The notes beneath the pieces are model-generated. The model was given only the letters and a program-made list of their open reading frames with translations. It did not search any database and was not told where the DNA came from. From Aplidium turbinatum (lineage: Eukaryota > Chordata > Ascidiacea > Aplousobranchia > Polyclinidae), in the NCBI GenBank assembly GCA_918807975.1, contig OU964924.1:18025695-18089694 (forward strand): a DNA stretch of 64,000 bases. Reading direction: 5' to 3'. Each line of letters begins with the position of its first letter. Positions within the stretch are counted from its first letter, which is position 1. Shown here in pieces: positions 23,338 through 33,849 of this stretch. Position numbers and translations under genes: made by a program.

Positions 23338-24021
23338 TCATTGTTCTTCCTCGCTGTCATCTGAGGATGATTGATTGTGCTTCTCGACAACAGTCTCTTC
23401 CTTGGGTGGAGTTTTTAGGGTATGACCATTCGATGTAGGATCAGGGGCATATGGATTTGTTTCTTGGGCTTCTACAGACTTGGGATGACTATTAGCAGCG
23501 GTTGACTTGGGACGTCCATTAATTCCCGCTTGATGGCGCATTGCAGTTAATCTAGGGTACAAACGTTGTTGAGGGACGTATCCTGCTTGCATTGGGTCGA
23601 CACCACCTTGAAGAGGCATTTTTCGGGGGTCACTAGGGTCAATGGGAACAACGGTGTAGTAGTTCTTTGCGTCAGCACTTCGCACGGGGACTCCTCGGTA
23701 AGGAGCGCTGGACTTCGCCCGTGACCGGTACACTTCTTCATCTTCCGATTCGCTTTCTTCCGACATAAGCGGTTGTCTTTTCACATCACGAGATTTTCCA
23801 CGACAGAAACAATAGAAAATAAATACCAGGAAAAATAACCCAATGAGCGGGATGACTATGTATACCCACCCATAGTCGTTCAAATCCAAAAAGTTTGGAG
23901 GTGATCCATCAACAGGTGTGCAGCCTTCGGACCATACGCCATTTTTTATCCAATATTTCCAACAGTAAAAAATTGGGGGATCGTCTTGTTGAACGTGGGG
24001 TGCACCGTTGTTGGCAGCCAT
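23338..24021 (-). CDS. Single-exon, single-pass membrane protein, function unknown
   Basis: An intact 227-codon frame starts at ATG 24021 and stops at 23338. A polyA signal AATAAA lies about 80 bp downstream (23257-23252). The short N-terminus (about 50 residues) has two cysteines (20 and 34) and is tryptophan/tyrosine-rich. One hydrophobic helix spans about 52-73 (VYIVIPLIGLFFLVFIFYCF) and ends in a CFCRGK motif. The cytoplasmic-type tail has an acidic serine cluster (MSEESESEDEE), proline- and tyrosine-containing stretches, and a C-terminal NQSSSDDSEEEQ. There is no cleavable signal peptide, so it is probably type III (N-out, anchor without cleavage). I do not recognise the family. The composition and clean frame argue for a real gene, with casein-kinase-like acidic sites as the only functional hint. 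Confidence 0.75.
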   Translation of the reverse strand: MAANNGAPHVQQDDPPIFYCWKYWIKNGVWSEGCTPVDGSPPNFLDLNDYGWVYIVIPLIGLFFLVFIFYCFCRGKSRDVKRQPLMSEESESEDEEVYRSRAKSSAPYRGVPVRSADAKNYYTVVPIDPSDPRKMPLQGGVDPMQAGYVPQQRLYPRLTAMRHQAGINGRPKSTAANSHPKSVEAQETNPYAPDPTSNGHTLKTPPKEETVVEKHNQSSSDDSEEEQ

Positions 24022-24286
24022 TGCAAGTAACCAATGATTTAATAGAATAAACCTACATAAACATGCATATTTGTAAATTTGCTATTCAAGTCTTTTGCTT
24101 TTCATTGCTTTAAGGAAATTGCTACTTTTTCTTTGCAAACATTGCTAGTCATTATAGCAAGTAGTGTCATCAGAGATGATGCTAAAACTACTTTTACAAA
24201 GAATTATAACTGAAATCTTGAATTTCTTATAAAAAAAATCAACGTGCTTGAAATATTCCACAATAAATGCCCAAAAAACAAATTGG

Positions 24287-27200
24287 GGAGATGTGGGATC
24301 TTTAAACCACCATCCTAACTTTTTTCCTTTCAAAGTAGATCTTTTCAAATTAAATATTTTTAGATGAAGATTGATTTCAATCTATGATTTACAAAAGGCC
24401 ACAGTGAAGCTGTAATAAAAAAATATGACTTTTTTGCGGTTTTCTGTTTTAAACAGCCAAAAGTAATTCTTAACGCACCAGGTTTTGTTTTTAGCGCTTC
24501 CGCAGTGCTTTTTTGATTATCATATTTCAAACGGTTATCATTTCAAACAAATATATACTGCTACTTATTAGAAGTTATTAAAACTAATGATCCTATCAGT
24601 AAGAACTGCCAAGTTGAAAATCATCCTGATGCCATATGGGACCTTTAAATCAGCTAATCAGGGAGCTTTTGAACCAGTGGTTGACGAATGTCAGCCAAGA
24701 TGAAGAAATGCTTTCCAGCACTTCATCTCATCCAAAAATCACAAGCAATTTGGAATGAAATTCTAGACAGCCAAAGTCAATTATTACTACAAGAATATAT
24801 TTTATTACTGCTAACTAAAACATTGTGATAAAAAATCTCTGACACCCAATTCTACCAGTTTAGATTGATTCAATGATATAAGAAGCGATTTTATTTCCTG
24901 CCATTGTTCTACAAAGAATAAATTTTTCGATGCTGTTTAAATACCTTTAAATTTTAGCATAAATATTGTAATTCATTTTATACGATGTTAAGGAGTCGTT
25001 ACGCCCTTCTAATCAACTTAATAAAAAAATATATCTTGCTAATGCCAAAATTTCTAAGAACGCTAATTTCATGAAAATTTCAGTTTCAGTGTTAAGTAAA
25101 CTTGTGAATCCATAAAAAGTATACTTTCGAAATCTTTCCAAGTGTACCATAATTTTACCAGACACATGAGTTGACATCTCCACGTATAAAAAAAATGTCT
25201 GATCTACAGTTGCTGTGGTTGATAACATTTAGTTCAAACATTTTTTTTCTGTTCCCTTTGTGGAACAATGGCAGTTTACTGTAGGCTATATATTTGCTGA
25301 TGTCCAGTAGCAAGGTCTGACCACAAATACAAAGGCCTTTTTCAATTTAGAATGAAAAATTCCATGTAGCAGTTTTCACGCAAAATGATGCAGCTGAGTT
25401 TCGATGTTCGGCAAGTCCGACCTACATTTTACGAGTTGAATTTTTTTTTATTGTACGTGAGTTATTTTAGCTTGTAAAAATTTCAAAACTTTTAGTTTCT
25501 TTTCAATTCTAATCTAACAAAAACAGCAGTTTATTTGAACAGCTTCTTTCAAGCACAGCAGCAACAAAATTTAGATAAAGCTAAAATGTGTATACGAGTA
25601 CTTTGAAAGGTGAAGAAATAGAAACCCCAGCAGCCAGAAGCGTTGACGGGGTTCCGGGGGTACTTTTGAAGGCAAGGCATGATTTAAGGGTTTGAAGCCT
25701 TTCCAAGAGGTCAATGTGTTTGAAGATACCACCGTGTATTGTTTAGAATGGTGAAGTTTTTTAATAAGTGTCTTGAATCATGTTCTCATTGGCAGTGGTC
25801 CCAACATATCCTCTCAAGGCTCTGCGAGTAGCAGCAATAGCGGAAATCCGCAAAATGTATGGACGATTTACTGCAAGTTTGAAAAGCGGAAAAAACGTAT
25901 TTTGATTTTAGAAGACAAGTAACTCAGTGCTTGTTGAACGTTCAAGAACACCGTGCAACAACGAGTAGTGTTTCTTCTAAACTACCACAAGATATACGCT
26001 TTTATGGCCTACTCTACACCACTTCCTTGGGCAAGCAATCAGGGATATCCAAAGAAAGGGATACGAAGGCTCGCAGTGATTGCCTTAACTTTTTTTAATT
26101 GCAAAGTGTTTTGTAGTGCAGCTGGTACAGTCAGCTACAGAAGGCAGTTAGCAAATGTTACGTAGAGCACATTTAAAGAATACTTGTTTGAAAAAACAGT
26201 TGAAAAGTTACCAGTAAGCTGTTTTTCTTAACAAAACCCTTGCAATAGACTAGATAAAAAGCCAGTATATGAGTAGTTGAATTAAGAAGTAACCATGAGC
26301 ATGCAGTAAATATGCAGGCCTGATGCTAATAGCGCAATGTAGGTTATCATAATAAGATTTATTAAACTACTATCGGTGCCAATTGTTATTTTACGATAAA
26401 CAGATATTATTTACGATAACAAAAGCGCTTTTTTGTCAGACGTAATAAAAGCCTTCGTACCCCCTTCGTTAGATATCCCTGCTAGCAACGTAAACCCAGG
26501 GTCGGTGCAGCAGGTGCAGAAAGACTACGAAAACTATGTCCACAATGTGCAATATCCTTCTCTATGAGGATCATGGCTAAATTAGTTGCCCCTTCGTTAG
26601 ATATCCCTGCTAGCAACGTAAACCCAAGGTCGGTGCAGCAGGTGCAGAAAGACTACGAAAACTATGTCCACAATGTGCAACTGCAATATCCTTCTCTATG
26701 AGGATCATGGCTAAAGTATGTGCACAAAGTGCAACATTCTTCTCTATGAGGATCATGGCTGAATTTGTTTAAAAGATTGTCACACTCGTCAGTGCGTAAT
26801 CACTAATAAATGAATGTTTTTCAACCAATTTGTACTTCCTGATACCAGACAGACGTAGTTCTAAGTCACTAAAGCAAAAAGTTATTAATCTTGTACCGGA
26901 AACTGCCAATGTTCCACAAATGCAACATGACGTAACTTACGTTAGAGACATATTGCCCTTCACAAAATAACTTTTTATCATAATAAAAACAAAATATCTA
27001 AAATTTACTAAAATTCGACACTGAAACTATGCGCGGTAAAAAAAAAATTAAACGTAAATTAGTCATTGGAGTTGTACATTTATTGCTAATTTGAATTTAG
27101 CAAAATGGTTTAAAGATTCCACGTGGGTGGTTTAAAGGTTCCACCCTAACAGGATCTTTAAATCAGTTTTTTTTTTTTAAACAATAAAATCCTTGCCAAT

Positions 27201-27345
27201 TCGCCAATACTAAAAGTAGAAAATAATATTCAAGGTAGGCTATTGTTACAGTAGGCTACATAAATTGTTGTGTGATTTTTTGTTAGAAAAGAAATAAACG
27301 TTTTAGCCTTAAAAAACCTACTTTTGGTTTAAAGGTCCCACATCT
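24287..27345. repeat. Dispersed inverted and direct copies of a GGGACCTTTAAACC motif
   Basis: GATGTGGGATCTTTAAACCAC (read from 24290) and, inverted, GGTTTAAAGGTCCCACATC (ending near 27340) bracket 3 kb. Additional variants lie at 24632 (ATGGGACCTTTAAATCAG) and 27106-27165 (three variants in both orientations). This may be the ends and sub-ends of one large decayed TIR element. No coding remains were recognised and no target duplication is clear. Confidence 0.45.
26461..26765. repeat. Tandem repeat, 128-bp unit, 2.4 copies
   Basis: The unit starts CCCCTTCGTTAGATATCCCT at 26461 and again at 26589, near identical apart from a short CTGCAA insertion. A partial third copy of the last 50 bp (26717-26765, ending GAGGATCATGGCT) follows. 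The high identity points to a recent duplication. Confidence 0.85.
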
Positions 27346-27390
27346 ACCCTAGGCTACACAAAAAGCGAGATAACTTTGTTTACTCACGGC

Positions 27391-27441
27391 GTTGGGTTTT
27401 CCGGCCAATAGCACAACACCCAATTGGCCAGAAAACCCAAC
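27391..27441. repeat. Near-perfect 19-bp inverted repeat (hairpin)
   Basis: GTTGGGTTTTCCGGCCAAT (27391-27409) pairs with ATTGGCCAGAAAACCCAAC (27423-27441), with one mismatch around a 13-nt loop. It has no coding context. Confidence 0.7.
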
Positions 27442-28056
27442 AATTAGCCTACTGGACATATAAACAGTTGTGTAGCCTAAAGTTCTGTGTAAACCCTTTT
27501 TTTTCTGTGGGCCGGTAAAATATCAGTCGCTCAGGTCCGAAATAGAAAAAGTTTTTACAGGAAGGATAACAGGTGTTAAAACTTCAAGCAATTGTTGTCA
27601 AGCACAACGAGTCAAAAACTACTTGGTTACCAATTGATTAGTATCCTATTGAAATTGAGTTAATCTGTACATATAGTAGCCTGATAAACTAAATTCTCCC
27701 CCCCACATAGGCTACAGGTTAATCATTGTAAAGCAATTGCATAATAATATTTTTGTAAAAATTGTCTAGCAATCCTAAATAGCGTATGGTCATCGCAATT
27801 TTTCAGAAATGGGAAGTTGGCCAAGTCAACCTTGTGACTCACCAAAACATGTTTTCTAAATTCAATTATGCCCATTGATTTTGGATTAAAAAACATTGAA
27901 GTAGCCTACATCTCAAACTTATCGCAAAGTTAACAACAACCTATATCATGATTAGGCTAAACGTTGGCTAAGGTCCTTGCAATTTTTACATTCATACATT
28001 TTGCTACATTTCACAAGTTTGCACTTTCGTTATACGATATCTCCATTCTAGAAATA

Positions 28057-28400
28057 CTAAACTGATGAACAACTTATCAGCAGAGTAACTTGCGTCGCTA
28101 ATGTTTGTAGCCTACGATTGCAAACTTCTTGATCCTTAAAGTTACGCAATAGAAAATGAAACGCTCCAGACAAAGTAACACAAACCCCGCATAGCTGACC
28201 AAACATGATCACGCCCATGTTTGTTCGGTAAACATTAATCAACTTCACAAATGTCCTAACCTTCACTTCTTGCTTCAAGAAATTTTTTCCTGAAAATATA
28301 TAAGTTAGGCTTTCCATTGACGATGTAACAAGCATGAAAGCGATAGGCCCCACTAACGACAAACTTATAATTTGTGGCATCATCTCCTGGAACAAAGAAA
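28057..28400 (-). CDS. Possible terminal exon of an unrecognised gene (weak)
   Basis: After a good acceptor (TTTCTTTGTTCCAG) the minus strand stays open for about 110 codons to TAG. It has two hydrophobic stretches (IISLSLVGPIAFMLV and VIMFGQLCGVCVTLSGAFHFL). No upstream exon or homologue was recognised, and a second overlapping frame (28256-28447) is also open. It could be chance or a decayed membrane-protein exon. Confidence 0.2.
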
Positions 28401-28879
28401 TCGTTGATTTTCAAACTGTGCTTCAATGTTTGCTTTGTTGAGTACATAACCAGTCAATGATTAACTCTAGAACGCTGAAGCATCCTTTATATCAAGTGGC
28501 AGCCGATCGTTGTCATCGACTTTTTAAGTTAATAGGCTGAGTTATTCTCATAACATATCTCGAAAACCTACAGTATATTATAGAATTATAAGCTTTCATA
28601 ATGTTTTCGCAAAGATGTCATATGGCTTGATATAATTAGAGTAACCTACTGTGGCTTACAATATTGTAGAATGCATGCGAATGAATGAATGCATACAACA
28701 AGTTCGAGGCGTACTACTTCAACTACATTTCATCTTTTATATATGTCCAATTGTCCATCCTACAGGTTTCGTTGAGTTACGTACAAATGAAACATACTTA
28801 ATTTGGCCTATTTATTTTTTGATTTCTTATTGCAGCAACAACTAAACAAGCCCACTTCACCTTAATAACCACCTTTCAG

Positions 28880-29300
28880 AACTGAAACTAAACATTAAAA
28901 CAGAAGGAACAGCACTATCACATGAAAAACATTTCAAATATCTCGGAATTACACTTGACAAGAGATTAAGTTTCAAACACCATTTCTAAAACATTGCAGG
29001 TAAGCTCAAAATAAGGGACTTGTTAATTAGAAAACTAGCTGGAACAAGGTGGGGTGCGTTTCAAAACATCTGGTGCATTTCCAATCTAGTGCTGTGCTAT
29101 TCAGTGGTGGAATACTGCGCTTCTGTGTCGAGCCATGTGTTTGAGCAGAGACTTCGAAATCCACAAATTCGAAGTGTGACTCAATTCAAATTCACACACA
29201 AATTCGAAGTCCAATTACGAGAGTCAATGCGCACAATCACCGGAGCACTCCAATCGCCTCTAACACAATGTAAGAAGCTAATAAGCAAACTGAACACATA
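28880..29300 (+). mobile_element. Degraded LINE fragment, reverse-transcriptase C-terminal region
   Basis: Motifs HFKYLGITLDKRLSFKHH, then IRKLAGTRWGA and YSVVEYCASVSSHV, are the palm-end and thumb region of Jockey/CR1-type LINEs. They run parallel to 19451-20188. Stops and small insertions break the frame, and this copy is much older than the one at 19.5 kb. Confidence 0.75.
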
Positions 29301-29319
29301 GCCTACTACTAAGTGTCCA

Positions 29320-29770
29320 TCAGAGGTGTACAGGAGCCGAAGGTTTGGATTATTTAGGAGCCGAAGTCTCGGTTTATGGCCGGAGTCATAGTGGAGCCGG
29401 AGACTGAAATTCTTGGCAAAAATAGGAGCGGGATATAACTTTTTGCCAGTTGATACTTTTAGCGTACAAATATTTGCGGTGCACTTGGTGCAGTTGATAT
29501 TTTTGTGCATTTCTATGGTTTTATTTTCTAAGCTGTAATTTTTTCATTCAAAAATATGGTTTTCTTTTTTATGGCTGGTGATAGGAAAGGTATAAGTGTT
29601 ATACTTAGTAGGCTATACTCAATTTGAATTGTGATTCATATTTTGAATTTTGAGCCGGATTGGAGTTTGGTGTCAATATTCCCAAAATATTTGAAGCATA
29701 GGAGTGGATTCGGAGTCGCAGACTTTGGATTTGAAGTGGAGCAAGAGTCCAGAAAACTTGACTCCGTAAC
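29320..29770. repeat. Degenerate GGAGCCG/GGAGTCG-rich repeat
   Basis: Short direct repeats (GGAGCCGAAG, GGAGCCGGAG, GGAGTGGATTCGGAGTCG) recur through the stretch, ending near CTTGACTCCG, which is inverted. Similar patches occur in many invertebrate genomes. There is no coding potential. Confidence 0.45.
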
Positions 29771-30584
29771 TGATGATGTGTATTGTATAACAAAATACAA
29801 GAGTTTGTGAGTTATTTACAGTTTTTCCAGTGTGGCAGACTATCAAATAGTTACTATCGGCAGCACACTGGTATCAGTTGTTTTGGATAATTTCATAACG
29901 TTTCCTGTCTTGATTAAAATGGGTTTAAATATCAAACTTTACAACAACTTCAATGGATATCGATTGTGTGATTACATGTCAACTTTCTTTCGCCTTATTT
30001 CTTGTCTAGGCCGACTTTGGCATGATCTAACCTGAAATGAATTTTTTTTTGTCAAGAGATGATAATCTGTGGGTATACAGTATAAAAAAGGTTATTGGCT
30101 GCCTCAAGCTTATTTACCTGTAGCCTATCAACTTTTTTCTTGTGATGTAGGAGCAGACTAGCAAATGGCGGGTCAAGCTCGAGAACTAGCACGATTTGGT
30201 AAAATTTTAATTTTAGACGATTTATGTGTAGCCTATGTGTGAGTTTCTTCTTGCTGCTCGTTTGAAGAAGGGCACTGGCGTGCGGAAAAAGGGCCACTGT
30301 AGTCTGACATCTCATTTGGAGGAGATGCCAGAGAGGGGCAGCCAGAGAGAGGGTAGCTTTTGCTGAAGAATCTTCTTTGGATGTGCCGCAGCAACCCTGT
30401 CATCTCAGGGCGAGTGAGACAAGGGAAAGGGACGGTTGAAGATTCCCACTGCAACCACTCTTCCGGCATCATGCCGTTTCAGACAAGTGAGAGGGACGGG
30501 CGAAAGATGGGTTGTTACGCCCTTCGTTGTCTAAAATTTTTCAAAGATGTTCTATTTATATCTCTGGTTCTACAACCGTACTGA

Positions 30585-30935
30585 GCTAGTAAGACCCACC
30601 GCTGCAATCAATCATTTCTGCCATCAAGGACGGCTGACAGGGCCCGTTGAAGAGAGAGTTTCGACTGTTGTTGTTCTTTCTGACCGTAGGAGGAGTTTTA
30701 GAAGGAAGGAAAATGTCAGATGACAAAGGAATGTTATGTTTTTGTGTTAGGTGTCTTTTGTTTTTGTCATCAGGAGCGTTGACAGGAAGTCTAAGTGGTA
30801 CTTTTGGACCCGGAATATTTAAGAGGCCCGGATTTAAAAGATTCCCCACGACTTCAAGCATTATGATTAAGCTCTGCAAGAAGCTTTCCCAGTCCGAGGA
30901 TAAAGATTCAATCAATCAATCAATCAATCAGATCT
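30585..30935 (+). mobile_element. Unclassified retroelement 3' end sharing the SINE-1 tail
   Basis: Ends CAGTCCGAGGATAAAGATTC followed by (AATC)n at 30909-30932, the same 3' tail as SINE-1, although the upstream 300 bp is unrelated to SINE-1. A shared tail plus a microsatellite end is what a parent LINE and its SINE look like. The body has open frames but no motif I can name. Confidence 0.45.
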
Positions 30936-31561
30936 AAAGGAATTTCCATCAAAGGTTAAAACAGCCACTTCAGCCGTCAGATGGTAAAGTACCGGTCCTC
31001 TTCGGGGTACCGGGCTCACCTCAGCTTTATGGTGGTAAAATAGACACTTCAGCCACCAAACAGTAAAATAAGAATTTAGTGATAGTGAGTCTAGTATAGT
31101 GATTTCCCTAACCACGAATATTTAGTGAAATAACCCGAAACACGAATTTCAAAATAAACAGGCTAATATTTGTTTGAACTCAAAAACTGAAATGGCACAG
31201 GTAAGAAGATTGCTATCCCTATTTCAGCACTAAAAATTAGACCAAAACTGCTTTTTAGATTGCAGCAGGGCGTGTGCTTGAGCAACTATTCAGTTGAATT
31301 TGATCGTTTGAGCGAATTTTATCAATGAAGCAGCAACAAGTGACAAACATAATAAGTTCTGACATTTCATTTCTTATGGTAATTTTTGCATGTTTGTGTG
31401 AAATATCGGTTTAACGTTTAATTGAGCTATAAAGCAACTTAATTTAGCAATACATACCTGAAAAATTCAATCAGATTTTTTTGGGAGTACGAAGAATGCT
31501 CTGACCTGACAAGGGGTACGAACAGCAAAAACGGTTGAAAACCCCTGATTTAGACAGACAA

Positions 31562-31842
31562 CCCCGTTAGCTCAGTAGTTACGCGCCCAGCTCAAGATCA
31601 CGCGGGGAAAGTTCGACTATCGGGGTGTGCGCTTGAGCAACGCACTTTCAGGACTGCTCTCCATTCAGCGGCACCTAGCGAATGGAATAATTTCCTGGCA
31701 ACAACACTTCAACAATCGAAAACTTCACTCTGTCTATCTCGGTAACCGGCCCTGCGTCAAGAGCCTCTACAAGTATGCGAAACTACCAGGAATGACCAAT
31801 CAAGGCATTGTCAGTCCGAAGATGAAGATTCAAAAACCAAAC
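31562..31842 (+). mobile_element. SINE-1, full-length
   Basis: The best head copy: CCGTTAGCTCAGTAGTTACG (A-box) and AAGTTCGACTATCGGGG (B-box), followed by the full family body to AGATTCAAAAACCAAA. It abuts the Penelope-like relic directly on its 3' side. Confidence 0.9.
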
Positions 31843-32575
31843 CAACAATTCGACGTCCGCTATTGGTATGTTGATGACACCTTTGCCATTTTCGACAACG
31901 AAGAATTCACTTCATCCTGCATGAAAATCCACATACGAAAGGAAACAAAGCGGACCTTTACTTTTCTTAGACGTTCTTGTCCAGGCTTCTCTCACTTCTG
32001 TTCACCGAAAATCCACCTTCACTAGCCAATTCGTACCCGGGATTCGTACGCTGAAACTCCTTTGCCCCAACAAACGTAAAACCAACCTTATTTCCACTTT
32101 GACAAACAGACCACTCAACATCTGCTCAAAATGCAAACTAGGCTACAGAAAATTTTGAACTGGATAAAACTCGATCAATTGTGAAGCAAAACGGTTAGGC
32201 TACTCGAACCACCGTGAACACCGCAATCTCTAAAACTATCTGCCAATTTTCGTCTTTTCGTCAACCACAGTTCGGCCAAACATGCCCAGCATAGCTTACA
32301 TGAAATCGCCGTGGCTGGGCTTTGTTTCCGGAAAATTTGAAGATCACATTTCTAAAACAGTCAACCAATGTCTCTCTGCCGTCAAACCACGTATATTCTT
32401 CACCACCAAAGACATTTTCCGTTCAAGCAACAAAGATTGCCTGCCTACCATAAAGTTCAGTAACGTAATTTACCGATTTAAGTACTATTATTGCAAAAGT
32501 CGGTGCGAAGGCCACACGTCCTAACGCCTGGAAGAGCGAAGCAAACAACATGTCCCAAAAATAAAAATGGGAGAA
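31843..32575 (+). mobile_element. Penelope-like element relic (reverse transcriptase end plus GIY-YIG)
   Basis: WYVDDTFAIFDNEEF is the catalytic YVDD region of a reverse transcriptase of Penelope type. Downstream come FVPGIRTLKLLCPNKRKTNL and NRPLNICSKCKL-like stretches. Near 32450-32570, FSNVIYRFKYYYC and CEGHTS...RLEERSKQHVPK fit the GIY-YIG endonuclease domain that ends Penelope-like elements. The copy is 5'-truncated and broken in several places. It lies between SINE-1 copies in opposite orientations. Confidence 0.7.
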
Positions 32576-32757
32576 GGAAATGTCAATACAACCAAATCAT
32601 CCATTGAAAACGGTGAATGACAAAAATATATCTAGTGACCCTGCCATTGAACAACATGTAGGCTACTGTAGCCTAACTGCATTACGAAATGTGCACTTTA
32701 AACTCGAAATGTTTTCAATTCTTGCTAAAGATCGTTCTTTGTTCCATCTTGCAGCAT

Positions 32758-32937
32758 TGGTTTGGATTTGATCTTTATCCTCGGAGTGAACAAACCCTTC
32801 ATAGGTTATTCGTAGGCCTACTAGTTTCGCATACTTGTGGAGATATTTGACGCAGAGCCGGTTACCGAAATTGGCAGAATGAAGTTTTCCGATTGTTGTT
32901 GAAATGCTGTTGCTGGGGAATTAATTCTGTCTTCACA
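32758..32937 (-). mobile_element. SINE-1, 5'-truncated
   Basis: The minus strand shows the 3' two thirds of SINE-1 (from AATAATTCCCCAGCAAC-like to GGATAAAGATCAAATCCAAA), without the tRNA head. It faces the plus-strand copy at 31562 across the Penelope-like relic. Confidence 0.8.
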
Positions 32938-33491
32938 AGGAAAACAACTTAATTCATCTAAAGAAAACAACAGCATTTTCCTCTGTATAAAACATTTAGA
33001 TATTTTTCGCTGAAATCTCTCGTTCCTCAGTCTCTTCGTTCCACCATTGTCTAAGCCTCTAAGGTACTTTTTATCTAGTAAAGCCCTCCCCCGGGATCTT
33101 CTGTGTTACAAATCTTTTACACAAAAGTGGAAGCTCTGATAGCTGCTATGGTGAATTGCGACTGACTGGTGAAGTTTCACAGCCTAAAGTTCAGAACTTT
33201 TTAAGTTACGAAAAGTTGATGTTTGGAGGGACTGAAATTGAATGTTTTTATTAATTTTCACATATTTCAGACTGCTCTGCAGTTCACAAACCGCTTTGAC
33301 TTCCGTTTTTTTTTTTTTTTTTTATATGAAAGATATGTTCATGCTGATGCAGTAAAACAAATAAATTAGACCTTTTTTTTAGTTCAAGCAAGATTGATAA
33401 TGAGGATCAGACTAGGCTAATATTGGTAATAAGGCCCATGGAGTAGGAAAATTGTACCGTTGTGCACCACTCTTGTTACACCATTAATCCA

Positions 33492-33690
33492 GTTTGTTAT
33501 TCATCATCATCATAATCCATCGCCGGTTTGTTCCCCTCTAGTGGGGGTGGCCGATTGTTTCCGCGCAGCAATTGTTTTAATCCATTTCACCCTGTCCCTT
33601 GCATTTTCCTCCTTCAGTCCGACTTTTTTAAATTCATCCTACACTTGTTGTTTCCACGTTCTTCTTGGACGACCGCGTTTCCTCTTCCCA
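33492..33690 (-). mobile_element. LINE 3' end with ATG-microsatellite tail
   Basis: The minus strand encodes KRGRPRRTWKQQV, then DEFKKVGLKEENARDRVKW. This is the C-terminal signature of the same broad LINE group as 60.8-62.4 kb but with a different ending (GEQTGDGL, stop) and a (GAT)n tail. It is a separate family or subfamily. Confidence 0.75.
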
Positions 33691-33810
33691 TCCACCTTTA
33701 GATCTTTAGATTGTTATTGCAATGGAAATATCGTAATTTTAGAATCAAAATACTTTAGTATCCCTACCATATCTAAAAATACTATGACGCTATGAAAAAA
33801 AATGGAGCAT

Positions 33811-33824
33811 GGGGGGGGGGGGGG
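33811..33824 (+). repeat. Poly-G run (14 G)
   Basis: Fourteen consecutive G residues, continuing as GAGGGAAG. It is simple sequence and a likely assembly or sequencing weak point. Confidence 0.9.
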
Positions 33825-33849
33825 AGGGAAGTTGTATTTGTATATTTAC

